This document shows positions 34,864 through 47,900 of a stretch of 64,000 bases of DNA, one piece after another; the stretch's first letter is position 1, and the number at the start of each line of letters is the position of its first letter. The notes under the pieces were generated by a model. The model saw only the letters and a program-made list of their open reading frames with translations. It was not told the origin of the DNA and did no database searches. The position numbers were made by a program, and so were the translations under genes. The DNA lies in assembly GCA_001643675.2 (NCBI GenBank), contig LSRY02000001.1:1421501-1485500 (forward strand), read 5' to 3'. Source of the stretch: Monocercomonoides exilis. Its lineage: Eukaryota > Preaxostyla > Oxymonadida > Polymastigidae.

Positions 34864-37044
34864 ATATGTTGAAATGACAGATTAATAGATGGATGTTTGG
34901 ATGTATGGATTGTGTGTAGATAGATGATGGATATATAGGTCAATGAATAAATAGCAAGATACATATGTTGATAAATGGACAGATGTGCATATGTATAAAA
35001 GATTGTTTGTTAGAAACACCCAAATAAAAAAAGCGAAACAAAAAAAAATGGAGAGAACAAAATGAATTGGAAGAAATATATCAGTTTACGTTTTGAATGA
35101 AGAGGGATTGTTGAAATACTGTTTTTTGTTCTAAATGTTAATGTGGAATATTTCATATTTCGAATCTCGACCAATTATGTGTCTGTATAACTATCAACAA
35201 TATATGCAACAGATAGAAATAACATTATGTGAAAGACTTAAATTAGCACAAAGGAAATGTTTGACAGATTAATTAGCAAAACAACTTATTCAATGTGTTT
35301 GATGTTGCAATGTTGCAACTTTGTGTTCTGTTTTGTTTGACGATGCTTTGTAGTCATTCTTAAACGATAAATAATTGAATTGCCTAAATTTTTTGGAATT
35401 AATTGGAATCAAATTGATTTGTTATGAATGATGATTGAATGGACACAACAGAAAGGAACACTCATATTAGACTGAAGATAATTGAAAAACGAGCAAAGTC
35501 TGAAGAATAATTTTGATTGGAAAACTTTTTTTTTTTGATATTTGGAAAGAAAAGGATTTCTTGTTTTTTTATTTCAAACAGAGTGAAATTCTGCTTTGCA
35601 TCTGAACTGAATGGCATTATTATTTGATGGACGATAGGAGATTCACGAAAACAGAATATGAAGCGAAAGAAACTGTGAATATTAAAGTGGATATTGAAGA
35701 CAGCGCTATTATTTCCTTTTTTGTCAGTGAAAATGAACATTCTATAAATAGAACTATAAATTCATTTGTTTGTTTAATTTGCTTGCCAATTAATAAAATA
35801 AATCTTTATTAGTATTTGTTTTAATGTTAGTAACTTTTGATTTTATCTGAACTATCGTAAACTTTTAATATATAATGGATGCGTCTTTGTTTGAGTTTCT
35901 ATTTTTGGCATATAAATTTTCTGTTTCGATCTGTTTCATTTGAAAAAAAAATGTTTTTTCTTTCTTTCTTTTTTTTTTTTTTTCTTTTTCATTTTCTTAT
36001 TGAATTTGTTGATTTTTTCTTTCTTTCTTTTTGATGTTGATTTTTTTTATTTTGATTTATTTATTTATTTTCTTTGCCTTTTAAAACTTTTATTTATATA
36101 AATTTTTAATAGTTATTTACATAATTGAAATTTCAAAATGATAAAACGTTCGAATTGGATCTTTCTGTATTGTGATATAAATTTGATTTTTCAATAATAT
36201 TTCGAAAAGAGAGTTAATTTGCTTAACTTTTTTTTTGTCTAATTTTATTTTATTTATTATTATTATTATTATTTTATTTTTCTCATTATCTTATTTTTAA
36301 TAAGATATGAGTTTGATTTTGAAAGCATATAAGTGAAGTTTTCATTTTTTTTGTTTGATTGCAAAGCAAATCACTCAACACCAATGTTACGGGTGTTATT
36401 GCTTTTTGTTTTGTCAATGAGCGCACGATGCTGTTTTCGAATGGAAAACTCTCTCGCTTTGACTCACTTTATATTGGGTTTAATTTAATTTAATTTAATT
36501 TATATTTTTAACAAAGTACTTTGGATGAATCTTTTCCATCATTCTAACGGATTGATTTTATATATGATTTTTGATATTTGTTTTTGGATTATCTCATTTC
36601 ATTTTTTTGAAAAAAAATAGTTATTTTAAATTTCCAAATTTGATATTATCGGATTCTGTTATTTATTGTGGATTAAAAAGTGAAAGAAAGTTTTCAACTG
36701 ATGTCAATAGAACGATTTGTCCTTTTTTTTCAAAAAAAAAAAAAAAAAATAATAATAATAAGCAAATAAAATAAAAAGTTGAATAATAAATTGTTAACTT
36801 TTTGTGCTATTGCAAATAGTCTTTTCAAGTGATTTCAAAATTAGATTATATCATTTTTGATTCAGGAACCCATTAAAATGGCTTTTTATTATTTGAGTTA
36901 AAAATACAATCATTGATGCGTAAATATGCGCAAGAAGCATTGATCATTGATTGTCCAAGTTTGAACAGAATTATTAATTCATAAGATTAGAAATGAAGAG
37001 CTTTTTTAGATCTGTATGGAGAAGGATCTTGGCCAGTTTGTTTT
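34864..37044. other. Intergenic, very AT-rich
   Basis: 2.2 kb with poly-T/poly-A and ATT repeats (35940-36300, 36478-36500, 36722-36762). No frame with recognisable content. It presumably includes the 3' UTR of the Ser-rich gene and the promoter or undetected first exons of the membrane protein gene that follows. Confidence 0.5.
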
Positions 37045-38214
37045 ATGATTATCGCGTATTTAGCGTGTCTCTTGCTTGGGAGCACTCAATTGATCTTTGA
37101 GTTTTCTCAAAAATCTTCTCAAAAAAGCTGGATAAAAATTCTGATTTTAATATTCCTATTGGTTTCATGTTTAATGAATAATTTCGTAGCTTTCGTTCCA
37201 CTTCCGTTTTCTATTGTATCGGGAATGATAACATGTGAAATTATGCCTGGATTTTTTCGATTTTGGTTATGGTCTCTGTTATTTTTTTGGATTGGAAATG
37301 CTACAATTTTGGCTCATTTGAAAAAGAAATGGATTAAACGTTTCCTGAGTTTAACAGTTGTTGCGTTTGTGATTCTGACATTTTTTGGATCTGTTATATC
37401 GTCGTTGCGTTCTGCGGTATCAATGTCAAAAACATGGATTTTGATAAGGATATTGTTTGATCTAATTTTCCATGCAATTATGTTGGTGCTTTCCATTGCA
37501 ATGACAATATCATTTGTAATTATCCGAAAGCGTATTCTTCAAACGGAGTATAGATTTTTGTCTGATAGGTTATGCGCTTTCTATGTGATGCTCATTGTAC
37601 TGGATTGCGCATTTATTCTTTTTGTTATTCATAATTCAATTCAACTTTTCGGGATACATCTGTTGTTTAATTTCCACAATCCTGGAATCATCGAATGCAG
37701 GAATAATGAAAATAATTGGTATACCAAATACATTTTAATTAAAGTTTAATACATTTCCACCACATTTTATGATTTGATGTATCTGTTTTTTTTTTTTTTT
37801 TTTTGGAAAAATACGCATATATTCAACAGTTACAAGCCAATTCTACAATCTTCCTTGCTTGAAGTTTTATTTACTCCATTTCCAATGATCGCTTTTCTAT
37901 CCACTTTTATGTATTTTGCAGTGAAGTCCATCCGATTGCGACCAGTTGTTTCTGCAATTCCACAGCCTGAAAATATTCTGCTATCAAACACACATAATTG
38001 TTCTGATTATGTTTCTCTGAATAGCCTTGAGCAACCACATGTCAGTGTGAATTTTGAAGATTCCTATCAGCACTCGCCAAACAAGAAAGTGACTTCAACA
38101 CCCATCCAGCGTCATTACCGCCCTCATCAGCACAGCCACAAGCATCGTCACTCTCGCCAGACTGGATTGTCCTCTCGTACATCAACTGCACCTGCCACTT
38201 ACTCTTCATTGTGA
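37045..38214 (+). CDS. Seven-helix membrane protein with His-rich tail
   Basis: Two exons, 37045-37718 and 37830-38214, joined by a GTATAC...CAG intron with matching phase, giving 352 residues. About seven hydrophobic helices are visible: near residues 2-18, 31-53, 68-92, 95-117, 131-157 and 173-197, with the last after the junction (LEVLFTPFPMIAFLSTFMYF). The C-terminal 90 residues are hydrophilic and presumably cytosolic, with a His/Arg-rich stretch (HYRPHQHSHKHRHSRQ) and a Ser/Thr-rich end. The topology is GPCR-like or TOM1/THH1-like, but no diagnostic motif such as DRY or NPxxY is present, so I assign no family. An upstream exon could exist, because the first helix begins at the start codon. 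Confidence 0.65.
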
Positions 38215-38912
38215 TTATGTTGTTTTTTCAGAGAACGGTGAAAACTTATGATTCGTAGGGGTATTATTATTTTTATTTTTTTGTTGGTTATATATGTGTA
38301 TCATGTGTAGTATTTCTTTCTTATTCTACATTATAGTCAACTTTCTTTAAAATCTATAACATGATATTGAAATTTCTTTTGTTGTATCGTTGCTTTAATT
38401 TAATGATACCGATTAATTATGCCACTTTCATGAAAAATTCGGCTTCAAGCCGAACATTGAGTTGTTATCTTATTTTTTTAATGTTTGTGTAGTTTATTCA
38501 TTTCTCATTGTGTAAAGAGTTGAATTATTATTGATGAGTGGAATTTTCCATTTTTTTGCAAGAAATTTATATTTAAAAATTATTTTGCAATTTGCTGTGC
38601 GATGGATGCTTGAAACTTAAAAGATTTTAAATGAATTTATTTATTAATAAAACCATTTAGCAAAAACAAAACAATTGAACAAGTCGAAGAATTTGATTTA
38701 TATTAAAATAAAAAAAAGAAAAGAAAAAGAAAAAAGACCTCATTTTGTGTTAATAAAGGAGTTGTTTGAATCTTTGCACGTTCTTGTTTCATGAAAAAAC
38801 GAAAATCCATTTTGGCAAATCAATCGATGATCAAATCCCGCAACCATTATATATCATATAATTTTCGAAGACACATCATAGCCCCACTTTCTCCTCTCCT
38901 TTTGGTGTTCAT
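38215..38912. other. Intergenic, no gene seen
   Basis: AT-rich spacer between the seven-helix gene and the PP4R3 homologue. I see nothing beyond homopolymer runs. Confidence 0.5.
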
Positions 38913-41900
38913 ATGAACAGCATAAGTGTCAAATTTAAAGCGCGATTATTTGAAACAAATTATTCAGGGCTATGGACAGTAATAGGAACAGGATATGCTG
39001 CCGTTATTGATGATGTATGAAATATATTTTTCTGACTCCTATTCCATAGAAAACTTCATTTCTTTTTATTTTTCCGTTTATAACTTATTTTCTGCGAATA
39101 TTTAAATTTATGAAATTACAATTTTTGTTTTGATTTTTGCTTAATTCTTTTTATATTAATTGATAATTCTTTTGTGCTATAATCCGTGAAAAATCACAAA
39201 TACAGAATATATGCTTTTATGAAGACGATAAATCAATAAAGCCACAGTATAAATTTCCGATTATATCAGATAAAAATGCCTACCAGAAGGAGGGAAGTCT
39301 GCATAATAATTTATGTTTTTTTTCACGCACTTGTTTCATAACTTGTATTTTTAAAATTCATTTTTTCGTTGTGTATCATTCACAAATTATTTGTGTTGTA
39401 ACGCTATGTTTTGCTAATGCTATTTTGCTTTCGAAATTTAGGTAGTGTAATTGTGTGGACTGAGCCAAAAGAAAAAAAGGACTACTCATTAAGCTTCGCA
39501 ACACCGGACGGTTTTCAAAAAATATGGAATACGATACAGGCTTTCATTTTAATGAATACAGAAATTGAGCTTCCCCCAATTTCTGCTGAAACGCTGGGTG
39601 ATGTAGAATGTCTTCTTTTTTCATCCTGCCAAGATCCTGTTGGAAACTTTCGCCTTACAAAGATGGCAACAACAACGAACCTCATCAGCGAAATTATTTC
39701 TGTTAGAAAAAGCCTTGATGAAAAAAAGATGAGAAATCTTCCATATTTCCATTCAATATTCCGTATTATTCGAATGATTATCAACACAAACAGCAAGCCG
39801 TTGCTGTGCTCCATAATCAAAGACGAGCAGATGACGCTGGACATCATATCGTGCCTGGAATACGACCCGACGCTTGGGGCGAGGCGGATTGAGCATCGGC
39901 GGTATTTGGAGAGTGAGACGAGGGTGCACATACCAAAGATTCTATTAGAAGTGGTGGATAAAATGGAAAAGAAGGAGAAAGAAAGCAACGAACTGAAGAA
40001 AAAACTCAGAATTGCAAAGGAAATGACAGAAAAGAAGCGACAAAAGGAGAAAAAAGCGATGACAAAGTTTGGGACAAAGATGGGGATGAGCGTGGGGATT
40101 GGGGGGTTGACTCTGGGTGGTATTGATGAAGACGATGGGGATGAGGAAGAAGAAGAAGAAGAAGAAGAAGGCGAAATGAATTCTCGTGAAGAGAATGAGG
40201 AGGAGGATGAGGAAGAGGATGATGAGGAAGAAGAGGAAGGGGAAGAAGATGATGAAGATAGTTCCACTTGGAAATTGAGTGAAGGTTCACTTGATGCGGA
40301 AGATGAGCTTGACAAAGAACCAGAGGATGAGAAAGTGAAAGAAAAAGAGAAAGAAAATGAAGAAAATGGAAACAATAAAGAAGGAAAAGAGAAAAAGAAA
40401 GAAAATTTCAGAAAGGAAATGAAGAGCAATGAAAATGATCAAAAGACAGATGCAACAGTCAATTCAAAGAGAAAACCAAAAGATTCTTCACATCACTCAC
40501 AATCCGCTCAAAAATCCAAAGCAAAACGAAAAGCGAAGAAAGAGCCTGTGAAAGAGAAGCAGCGTGTGTACAGTCGGGCTGACGGGATGAAGTTTTCTGG
40601 CATAAAATCCGAACTAGCAGGGGTTGTGGAGCTGCTGGAGTGCAATTATCAGATAGACTATTTGAAAGGGGTGATCTTGCCACGGATGATCGATGATGCA
40701 GTGAATGACAAGCTGGAGGACATCAAAGATCAGAACAAGACACAAATCATCAGCTTTTTCACGAGGCATCCAAGACTCATTGAGGCGATGATTGAGTTTT
40801 TGAAGAAGGATGTTAAACATTCTTCGATTAAAAGTGAAGCACATGAGATAAAAACAAATGAAACTGTTATGTCATCATCGTCATCATCATCATCATCTTC
40901 TTCTTCTTCTTCTTTCTCCTCCTCCTCCTCCTCATTATCAGCAACAGCATCATCAACTCTTCTTCAGCCAATAGAGAAGAAGAAGACGAAGAAGACGAAG
41001 AATGTTCCGAGTGAAGAAGAGGTGGAGATTCGATTGCTGAAGGAGTGGATGAGGCAGAAGACGATTTATGAGGAAGAGATGAGTCTGAGGAAGACTTTGC
41101 AGGAGAAAGAGAAAGAGAAGGAGAAGGAGAAAGAAAAGGAGAAGGAGAATGCAGAAAAGTTGAATACATTTGAAGAGAATGGCGGAAATGGCAATATGAA
41201 TGTACAAGGACAAGATGCAGCAGATGGAGAAATGGAAGGGGTTATAACAGCATATGCGATGAATTATGGAGAAAGCAATGAAACAAACAAGGAAGAGAAT
41301 GAAAACAGAGAAAGAGGAGAAAATGAAGAAAATGGAACGAAAAACGAGCAAAGTCTTTTGATTGATAGCAATCCATATATCAACATTAATGATGCTAACA
41401 ATGTGTATACAGCTAATAATGATGAAATACAAGATTCATTCATGAAGGACAGCCAGTCTGTGCTCAATGAACAACAATTAATGAAAGAAGGGCCTATTTA
41501 CTCTGCACAATCATCATCTTCATCATCTTCATCCTCCTCCTCCTCCTCTTCTTCTTCTTCTTCTTCTTCTTCTTCTTCTTCCTTCTCCTCCTCATCTAAC
41601 CTCTCATTGAACAATAACCCTTCCCCACAAAATAGTGTGTCTTCTATTGACAGCTCTGTTTCTCCTCCGACTTCTCCAAACTTCACAATATCATCACCCA
41701 CTCACAATCACTCACTTCTCACAGACAGTAATTCATCTGATGGGAATTTAGATTCTTCTCCTATTTATTCTTCTTCTTCTTCCTCCTCCTCCTCCTCTTC
41801 TTCTCCTTCTTCTTCTTCTTCTTCTGACCCACTTTCTTCCAATCTCTTCATGTCAGATGACTATTTCGATGAAGAAATCCCTTCTTCTCTGCCTTCAACT

Positions 41901-44900
41901 GCTGAGCTTCTGCCTTTCTACACCCGCTCTTCCTCTCATCCATCAGACAATGATTCATTTTTCACTGCTTCTTCTTCTTCTTCTTCTTCTTCTTCTTCTC
42001 TCTCAACTTCTCTTCCTTCCACTACATTTTCATCATCTTCTTCTTCTCTTTCTTCTTCTTCTCTTTCTTCTTCCTCTTCTTCCTCGTCTTCATTCAACAG
42101 CAGCATTTCACTTCAGCTTCATCCTCAGTCTTCTCCTGATCTCTTCACAATGCATCAGTCACCCACTTCACTGCTCACTTCATCCAATCCACACAACCCT
42201 TCTCTTTCAGACATCCAATCATACACTCACACTCAACAACCATCTTCATCATCATCTTCTTCTTCTACTGATTCTTCTTCTTCACTCTCCACATCACCTT
42301 CTTCTTCATCTTCCTCTTCTTCTTCATCTTCCTCTTCTTCTTCCTCTTCCTCTTCTTCTCCCCTTCCTCCACCACCACCACCTCCCCCTCCTCCTTCCAT
42401 CCCCATCCTCACTCGTCGTGTAGAGTCTCTCAACACTCTTCTCGAACTCTGTCTGATTGTCCGCAACTTCGAGGCACAAGTTCTTATGCTGCGGTCAGCT
42501 GCTATTCAGATGGACAAGATGGGTGCTGAAGAAGCGAAAGAAGAAGAAGAAGAAGGAATAAAACAAAAAATGAATGGAGAAGGAGATGATGATGGATTAA
42601 GAAATGGAATGGGCGAAGAAGAAGAAAGAGGGGGTTACTTTTCTGGGACAGAAATACAGAAAGAAGAAGGAGGAGGAGGAGGAGAAGGAGCAAATCTTCT
42701 GAATGATTTCGCAGAAGGAGCAGAAGGCAGAGGTGCAGCAGCGTACTCAGATGACATTCAGCAGGTGATTGATGAATTTATGTCACTCTGCTTTGACAAG
42801 TTCTTCATTTTGGATGCATTGGGAACGAACATTGAGCATCCACTGCTAAATATCAGGATTATTGCAACTGAGATATTCAGAACGTGTTTGTGCATATCTG
42901 GATCACTGGTGAGAAGATCAATCATTGAAGACGAGGTTTTATTAATTAATTAGTTAATTTGATATTCATAACATTCTTAATAATATTCTTGCTATGTTCT
43001 TGTGCTGCAATCTAATATACTCAATCACTTTTTCTATTATTCAATTTTCTGTCTATATTATTATAATTATTATTATTACTTAATAATTTTCTTCTCTCTT
43101 CTTCTCAGCCTCTCTACTGTTTCCTCAACACAATCTGTGGCCGTCTCCATTCAGAAGAAGACGAAGGGCTGTCCATTCTTTTGTATTCGACTGTCTCTAT
43201 TCTGCTGGGCAGTGAGGCAGGCAACAATTTGATAGACACCTTCTTCTTCTCAAGTCCTCAGCAGTTCTCTCGCTCATTCCTTTGCTATCCAAATAATTCT
43301 TCTATGCAGATGTTGCCTTCTTCTTCTTCCTCTTCATCATCATCTTCTTCTACATCTTCCTCCTCCTTCTCTCCCTTCTCTCCTTCCCCATCTCCTTCTT
43401 CTCCATCTCCTTCTCCTTCTTCTCGTATCAGCCACTCCATCTCCTTCAATTCATTTGCACATGCGGTTTTTGCTCCTTTGCTGGCTGTGCCGCGCATAGA
43501 GACAGACACAATGATTGCAGATGGACTCAGAAGACGTATATTGAGGAAGAGCAGTTTATATACACAGAATAAGAGAGCGATGAAGGAGAAGGAGAGAGAG
43601 AGAGAGGAGAAGAAGAAGAAGGGAAAGAAGAAAGGGAAATGGGCAGATGCTGATTTTGATGAAGTTGATGAGGATAGCGATGAGGAAGAAGAAGAAGAAG
43701 ATGATGATGATGATGATGATGATGATATTGATCACAACAATCATGGTGAACATTCTTTCAACGGAAAAGCTAAGCAAAATGCAAATTGTGGTTCAATGAA
43801 AGAGGAAGAAGACAATTCTTCTTCTTCTTCTTCTTCTTCTTCTTCCTCATCATCTTTGACTGATGAATCATCAGAAGTTGTGTTGTGGAAGCCGACAATT
43901 GTGTCTCGCTCTCTTGTTATAAAAGGAATGACACTGGAAAAGTCAGTGAGGTTTATGAAAAGACTGTTTGGAAGAAGTCCAAAAAGAGAAGTTGAACAGA
44001 ACGAGGATGAAAATAGAGATGATAGAGAAGATAGAGAAAGCAATGGAAATAAGGGAAATAACGGAAAAGATGTGGAAAATAAACAAAATTCGATGAATGA
44101 GGGTGTTATAGAGAATACTGTTAATACTAAAAGTGAATCTAATATGTGGGGAACAAACAGTAAAAATGGGGAAATTTCTAAAAAAACAGAAATTTTAAGT
44201 AAAAAAGATAACAAAAATAAGTATAACAATAATACAAATGAGCCAGTATTCGCTAATCTTCCCTTCATTGTGAATGATGATGACAGATTTCTATCAAAAA
44301 TGGTTGTGAATATACTGAATGCATCTCCATCGTCGTCTTCTTCGTTTTCTTCTTCGATCATCGCAACTGGTCTGTTTGCTGATTCTAAAAACACCTCTGC
44401 CCATCAAATTCTTTCTTCTCTTTCACTTTTGCTTTCTGCTTCATCTTACTGTTCTTCTTCTTCTTCTTCTTCGTTCCCAACATCTCCTTCTCTTCTTTCT
44501 CCTCCTTCTTCTCCATCCTCTTCTTCCTCCTCCTCTTCCTCTTCCTCCTCTTCTTCCTTAATGTCACGTGTCCCTCTCCCTTCTCTCTTCACACTGAACA
44601 AACTCATCTTCCTTCTGTCCAATCTTGTCCAAGCACACTATCGCCCCACCCTCCTCTTCATGAGCAAGAACTTCATGTACCATCGCATCCTTGCTCTTCT
44701 CCACCCATCCCACATCCTCTCAGCCATGCGACAGAACACAGCTTCTTTGCTTCGCTCTCAGGCTTCTCTGCTTCCTCCTTTCTCATTTCCTCTTTCTAAT
44801 TCTTCTTCTTCTTCTTCTTCTTCTTCTTCTTCTTCTTCTTCTTCTTCTTCTTCTTCTCTCTCTTCTTCTGCCTCTGTCTACACCACCCGTTCAGTGGGCA

Positions 44901-47900
44901 TTGAAGTGTGCAATCTCCTTCGAACAGTCCTGTCTGTCAGCCGCAAAGACGAAGAGGCACAAATATTAGCCGCAGGGCTTGTGCCCCACCTGCTCACCAC
45001 TGTCCTCGATGAAGAAGGGAGGGACTCGCTCTTCTTGTCTTCTCTGCTGTCTATTATGAACACTGTGAATACACTACCAGCAAAGAAGAGATTCAGAGCG
45101 TATTTGATGAAAAGGTATGTTGCACTTTCGGAGGATCTGAGCAAACAGCTGGAGAATTCAGGGACGACTTTGAGGGAGCAGGTGCAGCTGATGTCTGCAA
45201 GTGGAAAGGATGAAACAATATTGCCTGGGGCATCTTCGCCTTCTTCGTCATCATCATCCCCTTCTTCATCTTCCTCCTCCTCCTCCTCTTCTTCTTCTTC
45301 TTCTTCTTCATTGTCTCATGGAAGTAAATCAACACATTCACATTCTCGTACGCAATCACATTCACATTCGCTTCTATCCAACAATCACTCTTCTTCTTTC
45401 TCTTCATCTCCTCTTCGAAAATCTGATATCTCTTCTTCTTCTTCGTCTTCTTCTTCTCAATCACGAAGCATTCTATCAGAAGGCAATGGCATTCAATCAA
45501 AGCATGACTCATCTTCCGATGAAGAAGGAAGCAACAGTCTGAACAGCCAGCACATTCCATTGGATGAGATTTCTGACTCGCCTTCTTTTGAACAGCCGCT
45601 TCCACATCTCAAAAGACAGTGTGCAAGAAACATGGCAGACACACAAGTCAATCAATCATCTGCTTTCTATTCGTCCAATGCACAAACATATCCATCCATG
45701 CTATCATCATCCTCTTCTTCCTTTCCTTCTTCTCCTTCTTCTTCTCGAAACACTTCCTCCATTTTACCGAAAGAGCCATTCAAGTTCACTCTCCGCAACG
45801 ACCGAGGCATCTACAGCCGAGCCGAGCTGCTTCTGCTGATTGAGGCCAGAAATGATCCAATTTTGTCTCTTCTCTTCCAGCAGCTGGGCGAAGCTGTGGC
45901 AAATGACACTCTTCAGAGCAAGAGCAGCAGCAGCAGCGGTTCAATGGGCGTTTTGTCGTATTTGGAGAGGATGACAGCGAGAAAAGTGGAACCACTTCCG
46001 CTGATGACAGAAGGGGCAGGAGAAGCAGATGAGGAGGAATGGAAAGGAAAAAGTGTGGATGAGAATGTGGACTATGAAGGACAGGAGAATAGAAGTGAAT
46101 ACAGCTTGCAGACAATGAGGAAAGGCGTGGGAAAGGGGAAAATGGATCAAGATGCAAAGAAGGAGGAGAAGGAGAGTCAGGAAAGCACAGCCATAGGATG
46201 GGCAATGAAAGTGTCTCAAAAGGGGCAAGCAGGAGTGAGCTCTGCTTCTGCTGGCAGTGGAAATGGCAGTGGTGGAGTTGGCTCAATGCCATCATTTGCA
46301 CCTGCGTCTTCCCTCATCTCCAGCACCGCTGTTGGCACAGGCAGAAAGGGCACGCCCATTCCAGCGAGGACATTTCCGATGGGCGACAAGACGGAAGAAG
46401 AGTTCGACTTCATTTTTTCGCAGCCGCTTTTGGCAGACAGTGCAGAGAAAGACGATATCAATGGCAGCTTGTCTAATGGCTTGCAAAGACAGCCAGGGAG
46501 AGTGAAGATGAGCAAGGCAGTCTCAAACAGCTGGTCAGCCTTTGTCGATCACTCAGATCTGTCTGACTTGGAAGATCTGTCGGATCTTAATGACGAGCAA
46601 AGTGTTGTTCCCAATAAGAACAATACTTCTGCTTCTGCTTCTTCGAAAGAGGAAGGAGAGAAGCAAAGAGGGTTGTATTCGATTTCTCAGCAAAATAAAA
46701 GCTTGTCATCATCCATAGCAGCAGCAGTAGCAGCAGGGTCGAATGCTGCCCACAAAGAAGACAAATCAACAAGCAAGAAAGTTCAGCTGTCTCTTTATGG
46801 CGCGAGAAACGAGAAGGAGACAGATGAATTTGATGTGCAGCACAAGAAGAGGAAGAGGAAGCAGGAAGACTTCGACGAGAGTGAGAAGCTGAAGGAGGAT
46901 GAGTCTGAGAGGCGCCATCAGCTGTCGAAGAAGAAAGGCAAGAAATCGTTTGGACTTGGGAGTGAAGATTTTGATATTGAAGACGATGAAGAAGAAGAAG
47001 ATGATGATGATGAAACGAAAGTGGAAGAAGAGGAAGGGGAAGAAGATGTTGATGCGTTCCTTTTGGGAAAAAGAAGGAGTTCTTGGCATAAAAAGAAGAC
47101 TCTTCCAACTGAGGATGAGAAAGAAGAAGATGAGGAAGGAGTGAAGAAGAATGGCAGAAAGAAGAAAGAAGAGGAATTCGGAGAAAAACGAAACGAAGAA
47201 ATGGAAAGCAATATGTCAAAACTGCAAAATGGAAATAGAACCAAAGGAGAAGAAGGAGAGAATGAAGAAGGAGGAGAAGAAGAAAATGCTATTTCTTCGT
47301 ATAATCACCTCGCATCCGACTCAAAGAAGTTCAAAACAGCAGAAGTGACAAATTCAATCACAACAACCCCAAAAGCCCAAAGCCAGCAGTCGACTCCAAT
47401 CAAACTGAAACTGAAAGCGCTGACCGGAAGCAACAAGGCGAGGCAAGACACGCCAATTCCTCAGATGCCTCGGACATTTTCTGGTCCCTTCTCATTTTTG
47501 GGTTCGTCTGCGTCGAATGCAGATGCAAAAGGAGCGTATCAAACAAATTCGAATGGTAACTTGTCGTTTTCTTTGGGCAATCTTTCGCATTCGTCTTTCC
47601 ATCCGGCAACAGAACAAAGTGTATCAACATCAGCAGCATCTTCCAGCAATGGTAATAACAATGCTGTTGACTCAGAAATCGGGCAGTTTGATGAAGTTGG
47701 CGAGGATGAGACGTTTGAGGCAGAGTTGGATCTGATCTTTGGCTCCCATCCCGCAAAAAGCAGAAGCAGCAAGAAAGACAATCAGAATTCAGTCAGCCGC
47801 AAAACGATGAGTCGAAAGGAGGCTGCGATGCATTTTGCGAAGAATGAAGAAGGGAAAGAGGAAAGGAGAGAGAGAGAAGAAGCATTGGCAGATTCAGAGA

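Noticed and set aside
41857-42423. Leu/His-rich plus-strand frame inside the PP4R3 gene
   Set aside because: It is a frame-shifted reading of the Ser tracts (CTT/CAT), not a separate gene.
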